Part shown: positions 1-9,232 of the stretch, piece after piece
Layout of the letters: every line of letters starts with the position of its first letter
Numbering within the stretch: position 1 is the first letter of the stretch
Origin: Bradyrhizobium diazoefficiens
GTDB lineage: Bacteria; Pseudomonadota; Alphaproteobacteria; Rhizobiales; Xanthobacteraceae
Assembly: GCF_016616235.1 (NCBI RefSeq)
Contig: NZ_CP067100.1
Coordinates: 1,485,001 to 1,549,000, forward strand
DNA: 64,000 nucleotides
Direction: 5' to 3'
Notes under the pieces: generated by a model
What the model was told of the DNA's origin: nothing
Seen by the model: the letters and a program-made list of their open reading frames with translations, nothing else
Databases searched by the model: none
Made by a program: the position numbers and the translations under genes

Positions 1-1
1 C

Positions 2-187
2 ATCGGCCATTTCGCCGGCCTTTTGGGCGACGCCAAGATCAACATCGCCACCTTCCATCTCGGCCGCGTCGAGCAGGGCGGCGACGCCATCGCGCTTGTC
101 GAGGTCGATGGCGCGGTGCCGGCGGACGTGCTCGCCAAGATCCAGGCCCTGCCGCAGGTCAAGCAGGTCAAGGCGCTGACGTTCTGA
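2..187 (+). CDS. serA: D-3-phosphoglycerate dehydrogenase, C-terminal ACT domain (partial)
   Basis: This is the last 61 codons of a gene that enters from the left edge. The peptide reads as the end of the ACT regulatory domain of 3-phosphoglycerate dehydrogenase, the first enzyme of serine synthesis from glycolytic 3-phosphoglycerate. Seen directly are the stretch IGHFAGLLGDAKINIATFHL, followed by GRVEQGGDAIALVEVDG and a terminal VKQVKALTF, the usual order of the serine-binding ACT fold in the long (type I) enzymes. The stop codon is followed within 30 bases by a strong hairpin terminator, so serA is the last gene of its transcript. The catalytic domains lie outside the window. Confidence 0.85.
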   Translation: MGHFAGLLGDAKINIATFHLGRVEQGGDAIALVEVDGAVPADVLAKIQALPQVKQVKALTF

Positions 188-215
188 TCCGCCGACATAT
201 TCCGACCCGCGGAAC

Positions 216-250
216 AACGCCGCCTTCTCGCGAGGGCGGCGTTTTTATTT
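216..250 (+). terminator. Rho-independent terminator after serA
   Basis: A 9-bp perfect stem (216-224 with 235-243) with a 10-nt loop runs directly into a T-rich tract. It lies just downstream of the serA stop and before the thiolase gene. Confidence 0.85.
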
Positions 251-339
251 TCCCCGCACCCGCCACTTTGTGTACCAATGGCGGCGAGAACGCCTCGCAC
301 CAGCGCTCCGTTCAAAATCGTTCGACAAGGGAGAAAACA

Positions 340-1512
<1,173 letters not shown>

Positions 1513-1532
1513 GATCAAGCGACCGGAATGCG

Positions 1533-1562
1533 AAGGGCACGGCGCAAGCCGTGCCCTTTTGT
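1533..1562 (+). terminator. Rho-independent terminator after the thiolase gene
   Basis: A perfect 9-bp stem (1535-1543 with 1548-1556) with the tetraloop GCAA is followed by TTTTGTTT. It starts about 20 bases after the thiolase stop codon. Confidence 0.9.
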
Positions 1563-1607
1563 TTGAGCTTTGACGGCAACACCGTAAGGGACGCGCCGCT
1601 GTGTAGC

Positions 1608-1813
1608 TCCCTCGCCCCGTTCTTACGGGGAGAGGGTGGGGTGAGGGGCTGTCTCCGCGGGCGAGGTTTGAATGGGAGTAGAGTGTCCGAGGAGTCGGAT
1701 GGACTTCATCTGGGCGAATACAGTGCCCAGCCCCTCACCCGGATCGCGCCGGACGATGCTGCGCATCGCCGGGGGCGATCCGACCTCTCCCCGCAGAAGA
1801 GCGGGGAGAGGTT
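1608..1813. repeat. Dispersed palindromic repeat, family A (CTCTCCCCG type)
   Basis: The segment contains hairpins such as CCCCGTTCTTACGGGG and CTCTCCCCGCAGAAGAGCGGGGAGAG, with opposite-facing GGGTGAGGGG and CCCCTCACCC blocks. Similar units recur at about 6831, 13851 and 38490, and a fragment near 47306. It fills the convergent space between the thiolase and the kinase gene and shows no coding signal. Confidence 0.8.
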
Positions 1814-1824
1814 AAAAGAAACTC

Positions 1825-4800
1825 TTACGCCCGCGCCACCACCGGCGCGAACACCACTTCGATCAGCGTGCCGGAGCTGCCGGCGCTCTTGATGTTGAAG
1901 CGGGCGCGGTTGGCTTCGACCAGCGCTTTGGTCAATGACAGGCTCAGCGCCGCATTGTCTGCGGCATCCCCGGGCGGCGGGGTGCGGAACGGCTCCATCG
2001 CGGCGGCGAGCTCGCGCTCGCTGAGGCCATGGCCAGTGTCGCGGATGCGCAGCGCGATCTCGCCGCCATCGGTCATCGCGGTGGAGACGATCACCTGCCC
2101 GCCGGCGCTCGCCAGCCGGATCGAGTTCGAGATCAGGTTCATGGTGATCTGCCGCATCGCGCGCGCGTCGGCCGTGACCTGCGGCAGCGCATGGCCCAGC
2201 GAGGTGCGGATGATGATGCGCTCGCGATTGGCTTGCGGCTGCATCACCGTGACGCAGGCCTCGACCAGCTCGTTGAGGTTGAGATCGGCGAAATTGAGAT
2301 CGAGCTTGCCGGTCTCGATCCGCGACAGCTCCAGGAGATCGTCGATGATGGCGATGACGCGCTCGCCGGAGGCGCGGATGTCCTTCATGTACTCGCCGTA
2401 GCGCTCGTTGCCGAGCGTGCCGAAGCGCTCCGAGATCATCACCTCGGCAAAGCCGATGATGGCGTTGAGCGGCGTGCGGATCTCGTGGCTGATCCGCGCC
2501 AGCATGTCGGCCTTGGCATTGGCCGCGCCGTCGACGAGGCGGCGCGCCTGGGTCAGCTCGCTCTCGTCCTTCTTGGCGTGCGAGAGGTCGCGGAACACGG
2601 CGAAGAAGTTCGGCCCGTCGGGCCGCGTGCGGCCCATGATCATGGCGAGCGGAATCACGCCGCCCTTCCTCTCGCGGCCCAGCACCTCGCGGCCGTGGTC
2701 GAGCAGGCTGGCAATGTCCTGGCTCTTGAGGCTTTCGAGATAGTCGACGACGATCTGCCGGCTCTCGGGCGCGAACAGCGTCAGCAGAGTCTGCTCGAGC
2801 AGCGCCTGACCGTCATAGCCGAACAGCGCCTCGGCGCTGCGGTTGCAGGCGTGGATGTTGCCTTCGGCATCGAACATGACGATGCCCTCGGCCGTGGTGT
2901 CGAGGATCGCGGCGAGATCTTCGGCATCGGCATCGCCCGCCTCGAGCTCCGGCTCGATCGGGACCATTGCGATCGGCTCGGCGATAACGGGCGGCGCGAC
3001 GGCCGCCTGCGGCAGCGCGCAGATCAGCGCATGCGCGCTGTCGCCGTCCCAGTCGATGGTGTGCAGATGCGCTTCGGTGGTCGCAAGCGGCGCTTCGCCG
3101 TTGGGAAGCGTGGCGCTGATCGTCACCGGCGTGCCTCCTTGCGAGGTGCTGCTGGCCGACGATACGCCCGGCTCGACATAGAGCGCATCGAGCCCGCCGG
3201 CATCCTCCAGCGCGTTGATGCTGGAATAGCCCATGCGCGCGAGGAAGGCGGGATTGGCGTAGAGCAGGCGGTCGAGGCGGTAGATCAGAATGCCTGTCGG
3301 CACGAGGTCGAGCAGCGCCCGGTCGCGCATGCTGCGGCCTTGCGCGGGCGGCGCCGGCGCGGTCAGCCATTGCGCCGGCGCGTGCGGCGCCTCGGGCTCG
3401 GCCGTCGGCGCTGTGATCTCTCCAGGCATCGGCTCGGCGACGGCCGCGATGCTCTCGCGCTCCCGTTCGAGCCGCTCGGACAATTGCCGGGCGAGCTCGT
3501 TGAATGCGCTGTTCTCGACCGGCGTCAGCGTCGGCGATCTCGAATCGCCGTGCGGGCGGAACGGCACGACGTTGGGAGGGGTTTCCGAGGGCGTTTCCAC
3601 TGACGTTTCCGGATCGGTTGGGTGTGAATTCGCGTCGTTGGTGGAGTCGGGCAGTTCGGCGACAGGCTCGGGTGTGGGTTCAGGCTCGGGTGCCGGCGGC
3701 TCGATCGGTGAAGGCGGCGCCTCGGCCTCGGGTTCTGGCTCCGCAGTTTCGGGCTCATGCCGCGCCGGCGGACCGACCAGCAGCTCATAGCGGCGCAGCG
3801 CCTCGAGTCGGTTGAGACCGTCGAGATCGCGGCAGACGCCAAAGCCCCGGAAGCCCGCAAACTTGCGCTCGCAATCGTAGACCGGCAGGCCGGCGAGCTC
3901 GACCGGAATGTGCTCGCCATCGGCCGGCCAGTTCACGGTGATGCCGGCCCAGGTGTCCTGGCTCGCCAGCGCCGCTGCGACGCGCCCCTCCGGATCGAGC
4001 GCAAATTCCTCGGCGATCTCGCGCCAGGGCCGGCCGAAGCCGGCGGCGGTGCGCGCGCCGATCAGGCGGATGAACTCGTCCGAGCCGAGCACAAAGCGGC
4101 CGTCCGCATCCATCTGCCACAGGAAGCGCAGCGGATGCTGGCGCGGTGGCGCTGCTGACGGCGGCTCGTCCATGCCTGGATTGATCGGCCCGGCTTGGGG
4201 CGGCACAATGGCTGCGGGGATGTTTTCAACCGGAGTTTTGGCCGCAGCGTCGATCGGCTCGACGGCCGTTTCCTGGGTGGGCGCCTCAGCCGCCGCCTTG
4301 ACGGCGTCCTGGATCGATAGGATCTCGGCTGCGCTCGCGGGCGGCTCGGGCGTGCTCTCGATCGTCTCGTCCGGCTCAAGCGGTTCGACCGGCGCGGCAA
4401 AGGCATCGAACAGGTCGATGCCGGCCGGCGCATCCTGCGACGGCGGGGCGCTGGGCGTCGCGGCAGCGTGCTGCGCAGCTTCAACCGGCGCTTCCCGTGC
4501 GGCGTCCGCGGATGCCGCGGGCGCGGCCTGCTGCGCGGCCGGTTCGATCAACGCGATCAGGGCGACATCGGCGCCCGTGCCGACCCGTTGCAGCACCATC
4601 CGGCCGTCAGCGGTCGGCGCCTCGGCGCGCCCGTATTTCAACGCATCGCTGCGCGCCTGGTCGAGGCCCCGATCAGTCAGATCGTGGCAGCCGAGCAGGG
4701 GACGGGCAGCTTCGCTGGCGCCGGCGAATAGGCCGTCAGGCGCGAACGCCGCCATCGGCACCTTCGCGCCCGCGACGAGCCGGTGCAGCCGTTCGACCAG

Positions 4801-5184
4801 CGGCATGCTGCGCGCTGCGGCGTCCATCGCGGTGACCAGCACGCCAGAACTCCCATCGGCAAAATCGAGCCGCGCGCAGGCGCAGGTCATCAGCGTGCCG
4901 AGCCGGGCGCCAAAACCTTGCAGCCGTTCGAGCCTGACCGCGCCGGTCGCCGGCAGCCGCCGCGCCAGCCGCGCGACCTGGCGGCGATGGCTGTCGGCCG
5001 GGCCAAAGGTCTTGCCCGCCAGCGCGGCGGCATGGGGCGCGCCGAAGAATTTTGCGCCGACCGGATTGGCCCACAGCACGCGGGCACCGTCGGTCGACCA
5101 GAGCCAGCTCGGCAGTGGCGAGGTCGCGTGCACGGCGAGCCGGGGATCGCCGACGCCTCGCAACTGGAAATCCGAACTCGTCAT
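1825..5184 (-). CDS. Multi-PAS sensor histidine kinase, PdhS/PleC/DivJ-like
   Basis: A 1119-residue cytoplasmic-looking kinase. The N-terminal half has PAS-like segments near residues 20-120 and 350-450 separated by long Ala/Pro/Glu-rich linkers; two further PAS domains lie near 640-720 and 775-890. The HisKA H-box ISHEIRTPLNAIIGFAE places the phospho-accepting His near residue 898, followed by a HATPase domain with an N-box (MNLISNS) and an altered G1 box DTGHGLSERE. No membrane segment is evident. The order PAS-HisKA-HATPase, the size and the HEIRTPLNAIIGF box resemble PdhS, the cell-cycle kinase family of Rhizobiales that acts on DivK; that identity is inferred. The gene stands alone, facing the phasin locus divergently. 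The repeat-rich region next to its 3' end shows no clear terminator. Confidence 0.8.
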   Translation of the reverse strand: MTSSDFQLRGVGDPRLAVHATSPLPSWLWSTDGARVLWANPVGAKFFGAPHAAALAGKTFGPADSHRRQVARLARRLPATGAVRLERLQGFGARLGTLMTCACARLDFADGSSGVLVTAMDAAARSMPLVERLHRLVAGAKVPMAAFAPDGLFAGASEAARPLLGCHDLTDRGLDQARSDALKYGRAEAPTADGRMVLQRVGTGADVALIALIEPAAQQAAPAASADAAREAPVEAAQHAAATPSAPPSQDAPAGIDLFDAFAAPVEPLEPDETIESTPEPPASAAEILSIQDAVKAAAEAPTQETAVEPIDAAAKTPVENIPAAIVPPQAGPINPGMDEPPSAAPPRQHPLRFLWQMDADGRFVLGSDEFIRLIGARTAAGFGRPWREIAEEFALDPEGRVAAALASQDTWAGITVNWPADGEHIPVELAGLPVYDCERKFAGFRGFGVCRDLDGLNRLEALRRYELLVGPPARHEPETAEPEPEAEAPPSPIEPPAPEPEPTPEPVAELPDSTNDANSHPTDPETSVETPSETPPNVVPFRPHGDSRSPTLTPVENSAFNELARQLSERLERERESIAAVAEPMPGEITAPTAEPEAPHAPAQWLTAPAPPAQGRSMRDRALLDLVPTGILIYRLDRLLYANPAFLARMGYSSINALEDAGGLDALYVEPGVSSASSTSQGGTPVTISATLPNGEAPLATTEAHLHTIDWDGDSAHALICALPQAAVAPPVIAEPIAMVPIEPELEAGDADAEDLAAILDTTAEGIVMFDAEGNIHACNRSAEALFGYDGQALLEQTLLTLFAPESRQIVVDYLESLKSQDIASLLDHGREVLGRERKGGVIPLAMIMGRTRPDGPNFFAVFRDLSHAKKDESELTQARRLVDGAANAKADMLARISHEIRTPLNAIIGFAEVMISERFGTLGNERYGEYMKDIRASGERVIAIIDDLLELSRIETGKLDLNFADLNLNELVEACVTVMQPQANRERIIIRTSLGHALPQVTADARAMRQITMNLISNSIRLASAGGQVIVSTAMTDGGEIALRIRDTGHGLSERELAAAMEPFRTPPPGDAADNAALSLSLTKALVEANRARFNIKSAGSSGTLIEVVFAPVVARA

Positions 5185-5492
5185 CCGACCGGCTTTACGT
5201 CCCGCGTATCCGCAACCAAGGCCAGGCTGCCGGGAATGGCAGCCTTAAGAAAGGGTTAGTATCGCCCGCGGGCGCGGGCAGGTCCACGGCCCCGCTTCCC
5301 GAAGGGCGGCCCAAGCCGCGATAACCTTAATGTGGCTGAACCCGCAAGCCGCAAGCGCGGTTGCATCCGCAGGAATCCGGGGGGGGCCGGGCCGCTTCAT
5401 ACCGGCAATACCGGGCTGCATTGATCTCGCCCGCGGGCGCGCCGGGGACGGCCGATAAGGCCGGCAACATGAACATGGAAGGAGTGCCAGGG
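5185..5492. other. Divergent intergenic region, kinase / phasin remnant
   Basis: About 300 bases between the divergent kinase gene and the phasin pseudogene. It presumably holds both promoters, but no convincing -35/-10 pair was identified. A GC-rich tract around 5381-5395 and a good Shine-Dalgarno sequence (AAGGAG, 5479-5484) are the only notable items. Confidence 0.4.
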
Positions 5493-5876
5493 ATGACCGA
5501 CCAGGGACATGACCGTTTCGAGCTTCCGCCGGAGATGCGGTCGATGGCGGAGACGAGCTTCAAGCAGGCGCGGGAGGCGTTCGACAAGCTCCTCGCCAAC
5601 GCCTAGGCTGCCGCGGGCTCGCTGGAGGAACATGGCGCGACCATACGCGCCGGCGCCAGGGACCTCAGCGCGAAAGTGCTCGCCTTTGCCGAAGCCAATG
5701 TGCAGGTTTCCCTCAACTACGCCCAGTCGCTGGTACACGCCAAGGACGTCTCCGAGGTGATGCGGCTGCACAGCGAATATGTGCAGGCCCAGATGAAGGC
5801 GCTGGCCGACCAGGCCAGCGAAATGGGCCAGATCGTCCACCGCGCCGCGATGGACGCGACCAAGCCAAAGCATTGA
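5493..5876 (+). pseudogene. Phasin-like gene interrupted by an in-frame TAG codon
   Basis: Reading from the ATG at 5493 (AAGGAG 8 nt upstream) gives MTDQGHDRFELPPEMRSMAE and, after 37 residues, a TAG at 5604-5606. The same frame then continues without a stop to 5876 with an alpha-helical, Ala/Gln-rich sequence (GSLEEHGATIRAGARDLSAK, later VQVSLNYAQSLVHAKDVSEV and a Lys-His end). The two parts together form a phasin of about 127 residues, the size of granule-coating proteins. A single CAG to TAG change would explain the break. The intact phasin gene lies 460 bases downstream. The restored product would coat polyhydroxyalkanoate granules; as it stands the gene is probably inactive unless the codon is read through or restarts internally at the GTG near 5676. 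Confidence 0.75.
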
Positions 5877-5912
5877 AGCCTGAGGAAACGAAACGCGCCT
5901 CGGCAAAGGTGC

Positions 5913-6062
5913 GTTCCCTCCCCCCTTGTGGGGGAGGGCTAGGGAAAGGGGCAGCCCAGCAAAAGCTGCTGACGTGGGGCATCGAGTGTGGGTGCACAAC
6001 GGATGGAATCCCCGTGTGGCACCCCCCTCCCTGTCCCTCCCCCACAAGGGGGGAGGGAACGG
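5913..6062. repeat. Large inverted repeat with CCCTCCCCC/GGGGGAGGG arms
   Basis: The left part (about 5913-5950) and right part (about 6025-6062) are inverted copies: TTCCCTCCCCCCTTGTGGGG faces CCCCACAAGGGGGGAGGGAA. Each arm is itself a hairpin. It lies between the two phasin genes and belongs to the repeat types scattered over this window. Confidence 0.75.
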
Positions 6063-6144
6063 AGAGAGCGCGCTACCAAGCGATCCGACTCCCTCAACCC
6101 AGAGTTCCTCAGCCTGGGAACCTCATCCTCCGAGATTAAATTAT

Positions 6145-6171
6145 CGCAATGCACCCTAGTACCGCATTGCG
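6145..6171. promoter_or_regulatory. Inverted repeat upstream of phasin, candidate operator
   Basis: CGCAATGC (6145-6152) and GCATTGCG (6164-6171) form a perfect 8-bp inverted repeat with an 11-nt spacer, followed by a TTGACA hexamer at 6182-6187 and the phasin start at 6337. Phasin genes are commonly repressed by PhaR, which prefers TGC-rich sites, so PhaR binding is a plausible inference. Confidence 0.45.
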
Positions 6172-6336
6172 CTGCACAATGTTGACATGATAGGCAGCAA
6201 TAGTACTGGCGCTGGGCGAGCCATCTCGTTTGTATCGCGTTTCCAGTCTTCGTACCCGCTGAATGGCAGGCCTTCGGGGCCCGGCGGGCGCGCCAGAAGG
6301 CTCACTGCATTTTTTTCATTATCGTGAGGGACAACC

Positions 6337-6774
6337 ATGACAGGTGCGACTGATCCGTTTTCTGCCTCGATCATTCCGTTCGAGGTCCCCGAGCAGATGC
6401 GTGCGTTCGCCGAAAAGGGCGTGTCGCAGGCCCGCGAGAACTACGCCAAGTTCAAGGACGCCGCCGAGACCCACAACGGCACCGTCGAGGCCGTGTTCAC
6501 CACCGCCAGCAAGGGCGCGAGCGAATACACCGCCAAGCTGGTGGAGTTCATGAAGGCCAACAGCAGCGCCCAGCTGGACTTCGCCCAGCAGCTGCTCGGC
6601 GCCAAGTCGCCGTCGGATGCCTTCGCGCTGTGGACCGGCCACGCCCGCACCCAGCTCGAGACCTTCCAGGCCCAGGCCAAAGAGCTGGCCGAGCTCACCC
6701 AGCGCATCGCCAACGAGACCGCCGAGCCGATCAAGGCCAGCGCCTCGAAGCTCTACACCCCGCCCGCCGCCTGA
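6337..6774 (+). CDS. Phasin (polyhydroxyalkanoate granule-associated protein)
   Basis: A 145-residue protein that is almost wholly alpha-helical and rich in Ala, Glu, Gln and Lys. The segments VPEQMRAFAEKGVSQARENY, SASEYTAKLVEF-like helices, and SPSDAFALWTGHARTQLETF are characteristic of the rhizobial phasin family (Phasin_2). Phasins coat polyhydroxybutyrate granules, limiting coalescence and influencing granule number. The ATG at 6337 follows GAGGGACAACC. A strong terminator begins about 25 bases after the stop, so the gene is monocistronic. It is the intact partner of the broken phasin-like gene just upstream, suggesting an old tandem pair. Confidence 0.9.
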   Translation: MTGATDPFSASIIPFEVPEQMRAFAEKGVSQARENYAKFKDAAETHNGTVEAVFTTASKGASEYTAKLVEFMKANSSAQLDFAQQLLGAKSPSDAFALWTGHARTQLETFQAQAKELAELTQRIANETAEPIKASASKLYTPPAA

Positions 6775-6797
6775 GCGGTGAGGCCGGTTTGAACCTG

Positions 6798-6828
6798 AAA
6801 AACCCGGGTCGAAAGGCCCGGGTTTTTC
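6798..6828 (+). terminator. Rho-independent terminator after phasin
   Basis: The stem AACCCGGGTC/GGCCCGGGTT closes on a GAAA tetraloop (6811-6814) and is followed by TTTTT. Confidence 0.9.
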
Positions 6829-6830
6829 TT

Positions 6831-6982
6831 CACCTCTCCCGGAGGGAGAGGTCGGATCGCATCGAAGATGCGATCCGGGTGAGGGGCCCAGGGCTCACTT
6901 CCGGCTGCGCCCCCTCACCCGGATCGCTCCGCCGCGCATGCGCGCGCCAGCGCAATCCGACCTCTCCCCGCCGGGGAGAGGT
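6831..6982. repeat. Dispersed palindromic repeat, family A
   Basis: The unit starts with CACCTCTCCCGGAGGGAGAG, carries the small palindrome GATCGCATCGAAGATGCGATC, and ends with CTCTCCCCGCCGGGGAGAG. It matches the architecture of the units at about 1608, 13851 and 38490. No gene is seen between here and tRNA-His. Confidence 0.8.
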
Positions 6983-7145
6983 GGACAAGGCCCAGCCAAT
7001 CGACCCTGTTTTCGCGCGCTGGAGCGGACAAATATCGGGTTTTGCGGCCTTGCCAAACCGGGCCGTTGCACCTAGTTTCCGCCCCGTTCAGCCCCCTTTG
7101 GAAACGGCCCGTTCAGGGCGCCCACAAGGCGCGGCTCGCAAGGAT

Positions 7146-7222
7146 GCAGTTGTAGCTCAGTTGGTTAGAGCGCCTGTCTGTGGAACAGGAGGTCGGTGGT
7201 TCGAGCCCACCCAACTGTACCA
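7146..7222 (+). tRNA. tRNA-His(GUG)
   Basis: A complete cloverleaf of 77 nt including encoded CCA. The anticodon loop CTGTGGA (stem CCTGT/ACAGG) gives GTG, which reads His codons. The acceptor pairs GCAGTTG with CAACTGT, so the first pair is G1-U72 and the discriminator base is A73. There is no extra base able to act as G-1 paired to C73. This is the reduced form of tRNA-His known from many alphaproteobacteria, in which HisRS does not depend on G-1. The T arm GGTGG-TTCGAGC-CCACC is canonical. The DNA just downstream is AT-richer than the rest of the window. Confidence 0.97.
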
Positions 7223-7339
7223 GCGCCTCCCAAATCACCCAATAGCTGTTGAACTGATCCGAGATCACGCAGCGCTGTTGCAGCGAAGCTACTTTGATCA
7301 GAGATTGAACATGCAATGCGCCTCAACCGGCTTAGCCGA

Positions 7340-7369
7340 GATTGCGGTGACAGTGCACCAAACTCTCGA
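7340..7369. repeat. Left copy of an imperfect 30-bp direct repeat
   Basis: These 30 bases match 8547-8576 at 24 of 30 positions; the conserved core is CGGTGACA.TGCAC.AAAC. The two copies bracket the AT-richer segment that follows tRNA-His. They could be remnants of element ends or copies of a dispersed motif. Confidence 0.5.
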
Positions 7370-7422
7370 CGCGAGGAGTGCCCTATCCGCAACGCCAGTC
7401 AATGCCGGTTTTGTGCGCCTCT

Positions 7423-8069
7423 TTAGGACGTCGTCTTCTTCGCGGCCTCCCGCATTTTCGCAAGCGCAACCAAGTCCGGACCCACAGCGTCCTTGCCAAC
7501 TTCGCAGTCCCCGACCTTTCCAATCTCTAAGGCGTCGCGTCCGAGAAACGTCACATCTGCTTTGTCATCTCCAAGATCGAAGCGTGGCGATAACACGTGC
7601 GGCAGCTTAACGCCGCTCTTTGAGGCCATAGCTACTTGTATAAAGCCGCCAATGTCACTCCTGACGCCTTCTTTGATGATCGAGTTGAGCATGTTGAAGG
7701 GGTGAAAGTTGCGTGTCGCTGCCATGTCAGCTTTAAGCCTCTCTGTGTAGTACGGGCCGCAGCTACCAAATGCATGACACGTTCTTTCTTTCACTACCGG
7801 AAGTTCGTCGCAATGGGTCGTTATCGAATTGGCCACGACATTTGAACCCAGGTGAAAGCACTTCAATTCATTATCAGTGGGCAAGAACCCAAAGATTAGA
7901 AGGTCGCATCGAGCATCGTTGGCCCAAAGTTTACCGAACTCCCGGAAGTTCTTATCCAAGATGCGTTTAAACGTTCGTGCCTTACGCGCACGCTGTGGCT
8001 CAACTTGAGAAAAGAAGATTGCCGATCAGTGCGGTAGGACTCGATCAGTTCACTTAGTCTATTCATCAT
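7423..8069 (-). pseudogene. Orphan hypothetical gene with a probable frameshift
   Basis: On the minus strand an N-terminal piece starting at the ATG 8069 reads MMNRLSELIESYRTDRQSSF. From that point a -1 shift (near 8012, in a TTCTTTTCTC run) enters a second open frame that continues through SQVEPQRARKARTFKRILDK to a 178-residue tail ending ALAKMREAAKKTTS at 7423. The tail contains two Cys-rich turns (ERTCHAFGSCG) and an SDIGGFIQVAMASKSG segment, but I do not recognise the family with confidence. Base composition is clearly lower in GC than that of the neighbours, and the gene lies right after tRNA-His, so foreign origin is likely. Alternatively only the 178-residue frame is translated, from a TTG. 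Confidence 0.5.
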
Positions 8070-8710
8070 CCGGATGATCAAGTTCTAAAATAGACCGATA
8101 TAACAACTGCGATGATAACGATCGTCCCAAGAATTCCAAGAACGCCTTCAGCGCGGACTTGAGTGCCAAGAAACCTTATGTCGAGTCGTTGTGGATGCCG
8201 CATGATGTTTCCTCAGTTGGGTGTGGGAGTCGAGCGATGGTCCAGATTGACCGCATTGTTCGGCTCACACGCAACGAAGATTTGCGACAAAAACGAATGA
8301 TAGCAACTTCAATAGCTTATTGCGATTCGTTTGCTTGCACGATCTATGCAGAAGAGCGTTGAAGTACTTTTTGTTCGGTCGCTATACCGGCACCGTTTTG
8401 ACAAGCCTGCGAAATCAGCGCGCAGATTCGTTCGTGAACCGATCTGGTAGCGAAAGTCAGCTACACGCGGCATTCGACCATGTGATAAGTCAAAGACTTA
8501 GGGTCATACGCGCTCTCCACCGTAGAGCGCGGATGACTGACTGAGCGATTACGGTGACATTGCACAAAACCTCCGATCCCGCAGAGCGCGTGCTATCACG
8601 CCGACAAACGGTAATCGTGCGCGGTCACCGTAACTTCATTAGCCGGGTCCGCGCGGACCGCGCGCCATCCTCGCTGCGATCCAGCTAGCACCTGCGGCCG
8701 CGCACCATCG
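8070..8710. other. AT-richer intergenic stretch with no supported gene
   Basis: Only short open frames without ribosome sites or recognisable products are present. The right copy of the 30-bp repeat lies at 8547-8576. Composition returns to the GC-rich norm around 8640. Confidence 0.5.
8547..8576. repeat. Right copy of the imperfect 30-bp direct repeat
   Basis: Partner of 7340-7369 in the same orientation, 24 of 30 identical. Confidence 0.5.
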
Positions 8711-9046
8711 TCACTGACCGCCAACAATCCGCACAAGCTCCACTTCGAGCTTCAGCCCGGGCGATTGTTTTGCGAAGCCCGTGCAGAACGTGGATGTGGC
8801 ATCGACCGAGCGGCCTGACACGACGATGTCGATCTCATCCAGTCCAAAGACACCGGGCGGCCCCGGCTCGACGCGTCGGGCCGTAACAGTGGCTTTGAAG
8901 TGCTCGCCCTCCTGGGTCCAAACTCCGGTGTAGGCAAAGGTGGAATCGCCGCCGTCCAGTTTGCCGTCAGGCCCGAACTCGACCACGCCGGAGGCTTCGC
9001 GGACCGGTGTTTTGAACCAAACGGAGTATTTGCCCGGGGTGATCAC
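8711..9046 (-). CDS. GrlR-family-like small protein
   Basis: A 111-residue protein from a GTG start. It begins MITPGKYSVWFKTPVREASG, continues VVEFGPDGKLDGGDSTFAYT, and has a later VFGLDEIDIVVSGR strand. This order (short beta strands, GGDS motif, a tyrosine-containing turn, FG.D) resembles the GrlR fold, a small beta-barrel first known as the negative regulator of type III secretion in enteropathogens but widespread as stand-alone proteins in soil bacteria. There is no secretion cluster nearby, so a role in type III control is not implied. The gene stands alone between the AT-rich patch and the transporter fragment. Confidence 0.55.
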   Translation of the reverse strand: MITPGKYSVWFKTPVREASGVVEFGPDGKLDGGDSTFAYTGVWTQEGEHFKATVTARRVEPGPPGVFGLDEIDIVVSGRSVDATSTFCTGFAKQSPGLKLEVELVRIVGGQ

Positions 9047-9232
9047 TCAAGCCCACCGTATCGACGGGTTTCCAAGCCGATTTGAGCCAGATCAAAATGG
9101 CGATGGCGTGACGGGCACGTGTTCCGCGGCCGATGCAACCTCGAGGCAAACGGAGATCCGGTGTGCAATAGCCGCCAGCGAAGCGCCGGCGCCACGGCCC
9201 CGGATTGGCCGAGTTCGCCGCATCGCCGACAA

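Noticed and set aside
2029..3603. A 524-codon open frame on the plus strand opposite the sensor kinase
   Set aside because: Shadow frame, low complexity, no ribosome site.
8159..8362. 67-codon frame in the AT-richer patch
   Set aside because: No ribosome site, no conserved pattern, and surrounded by other random short frames.
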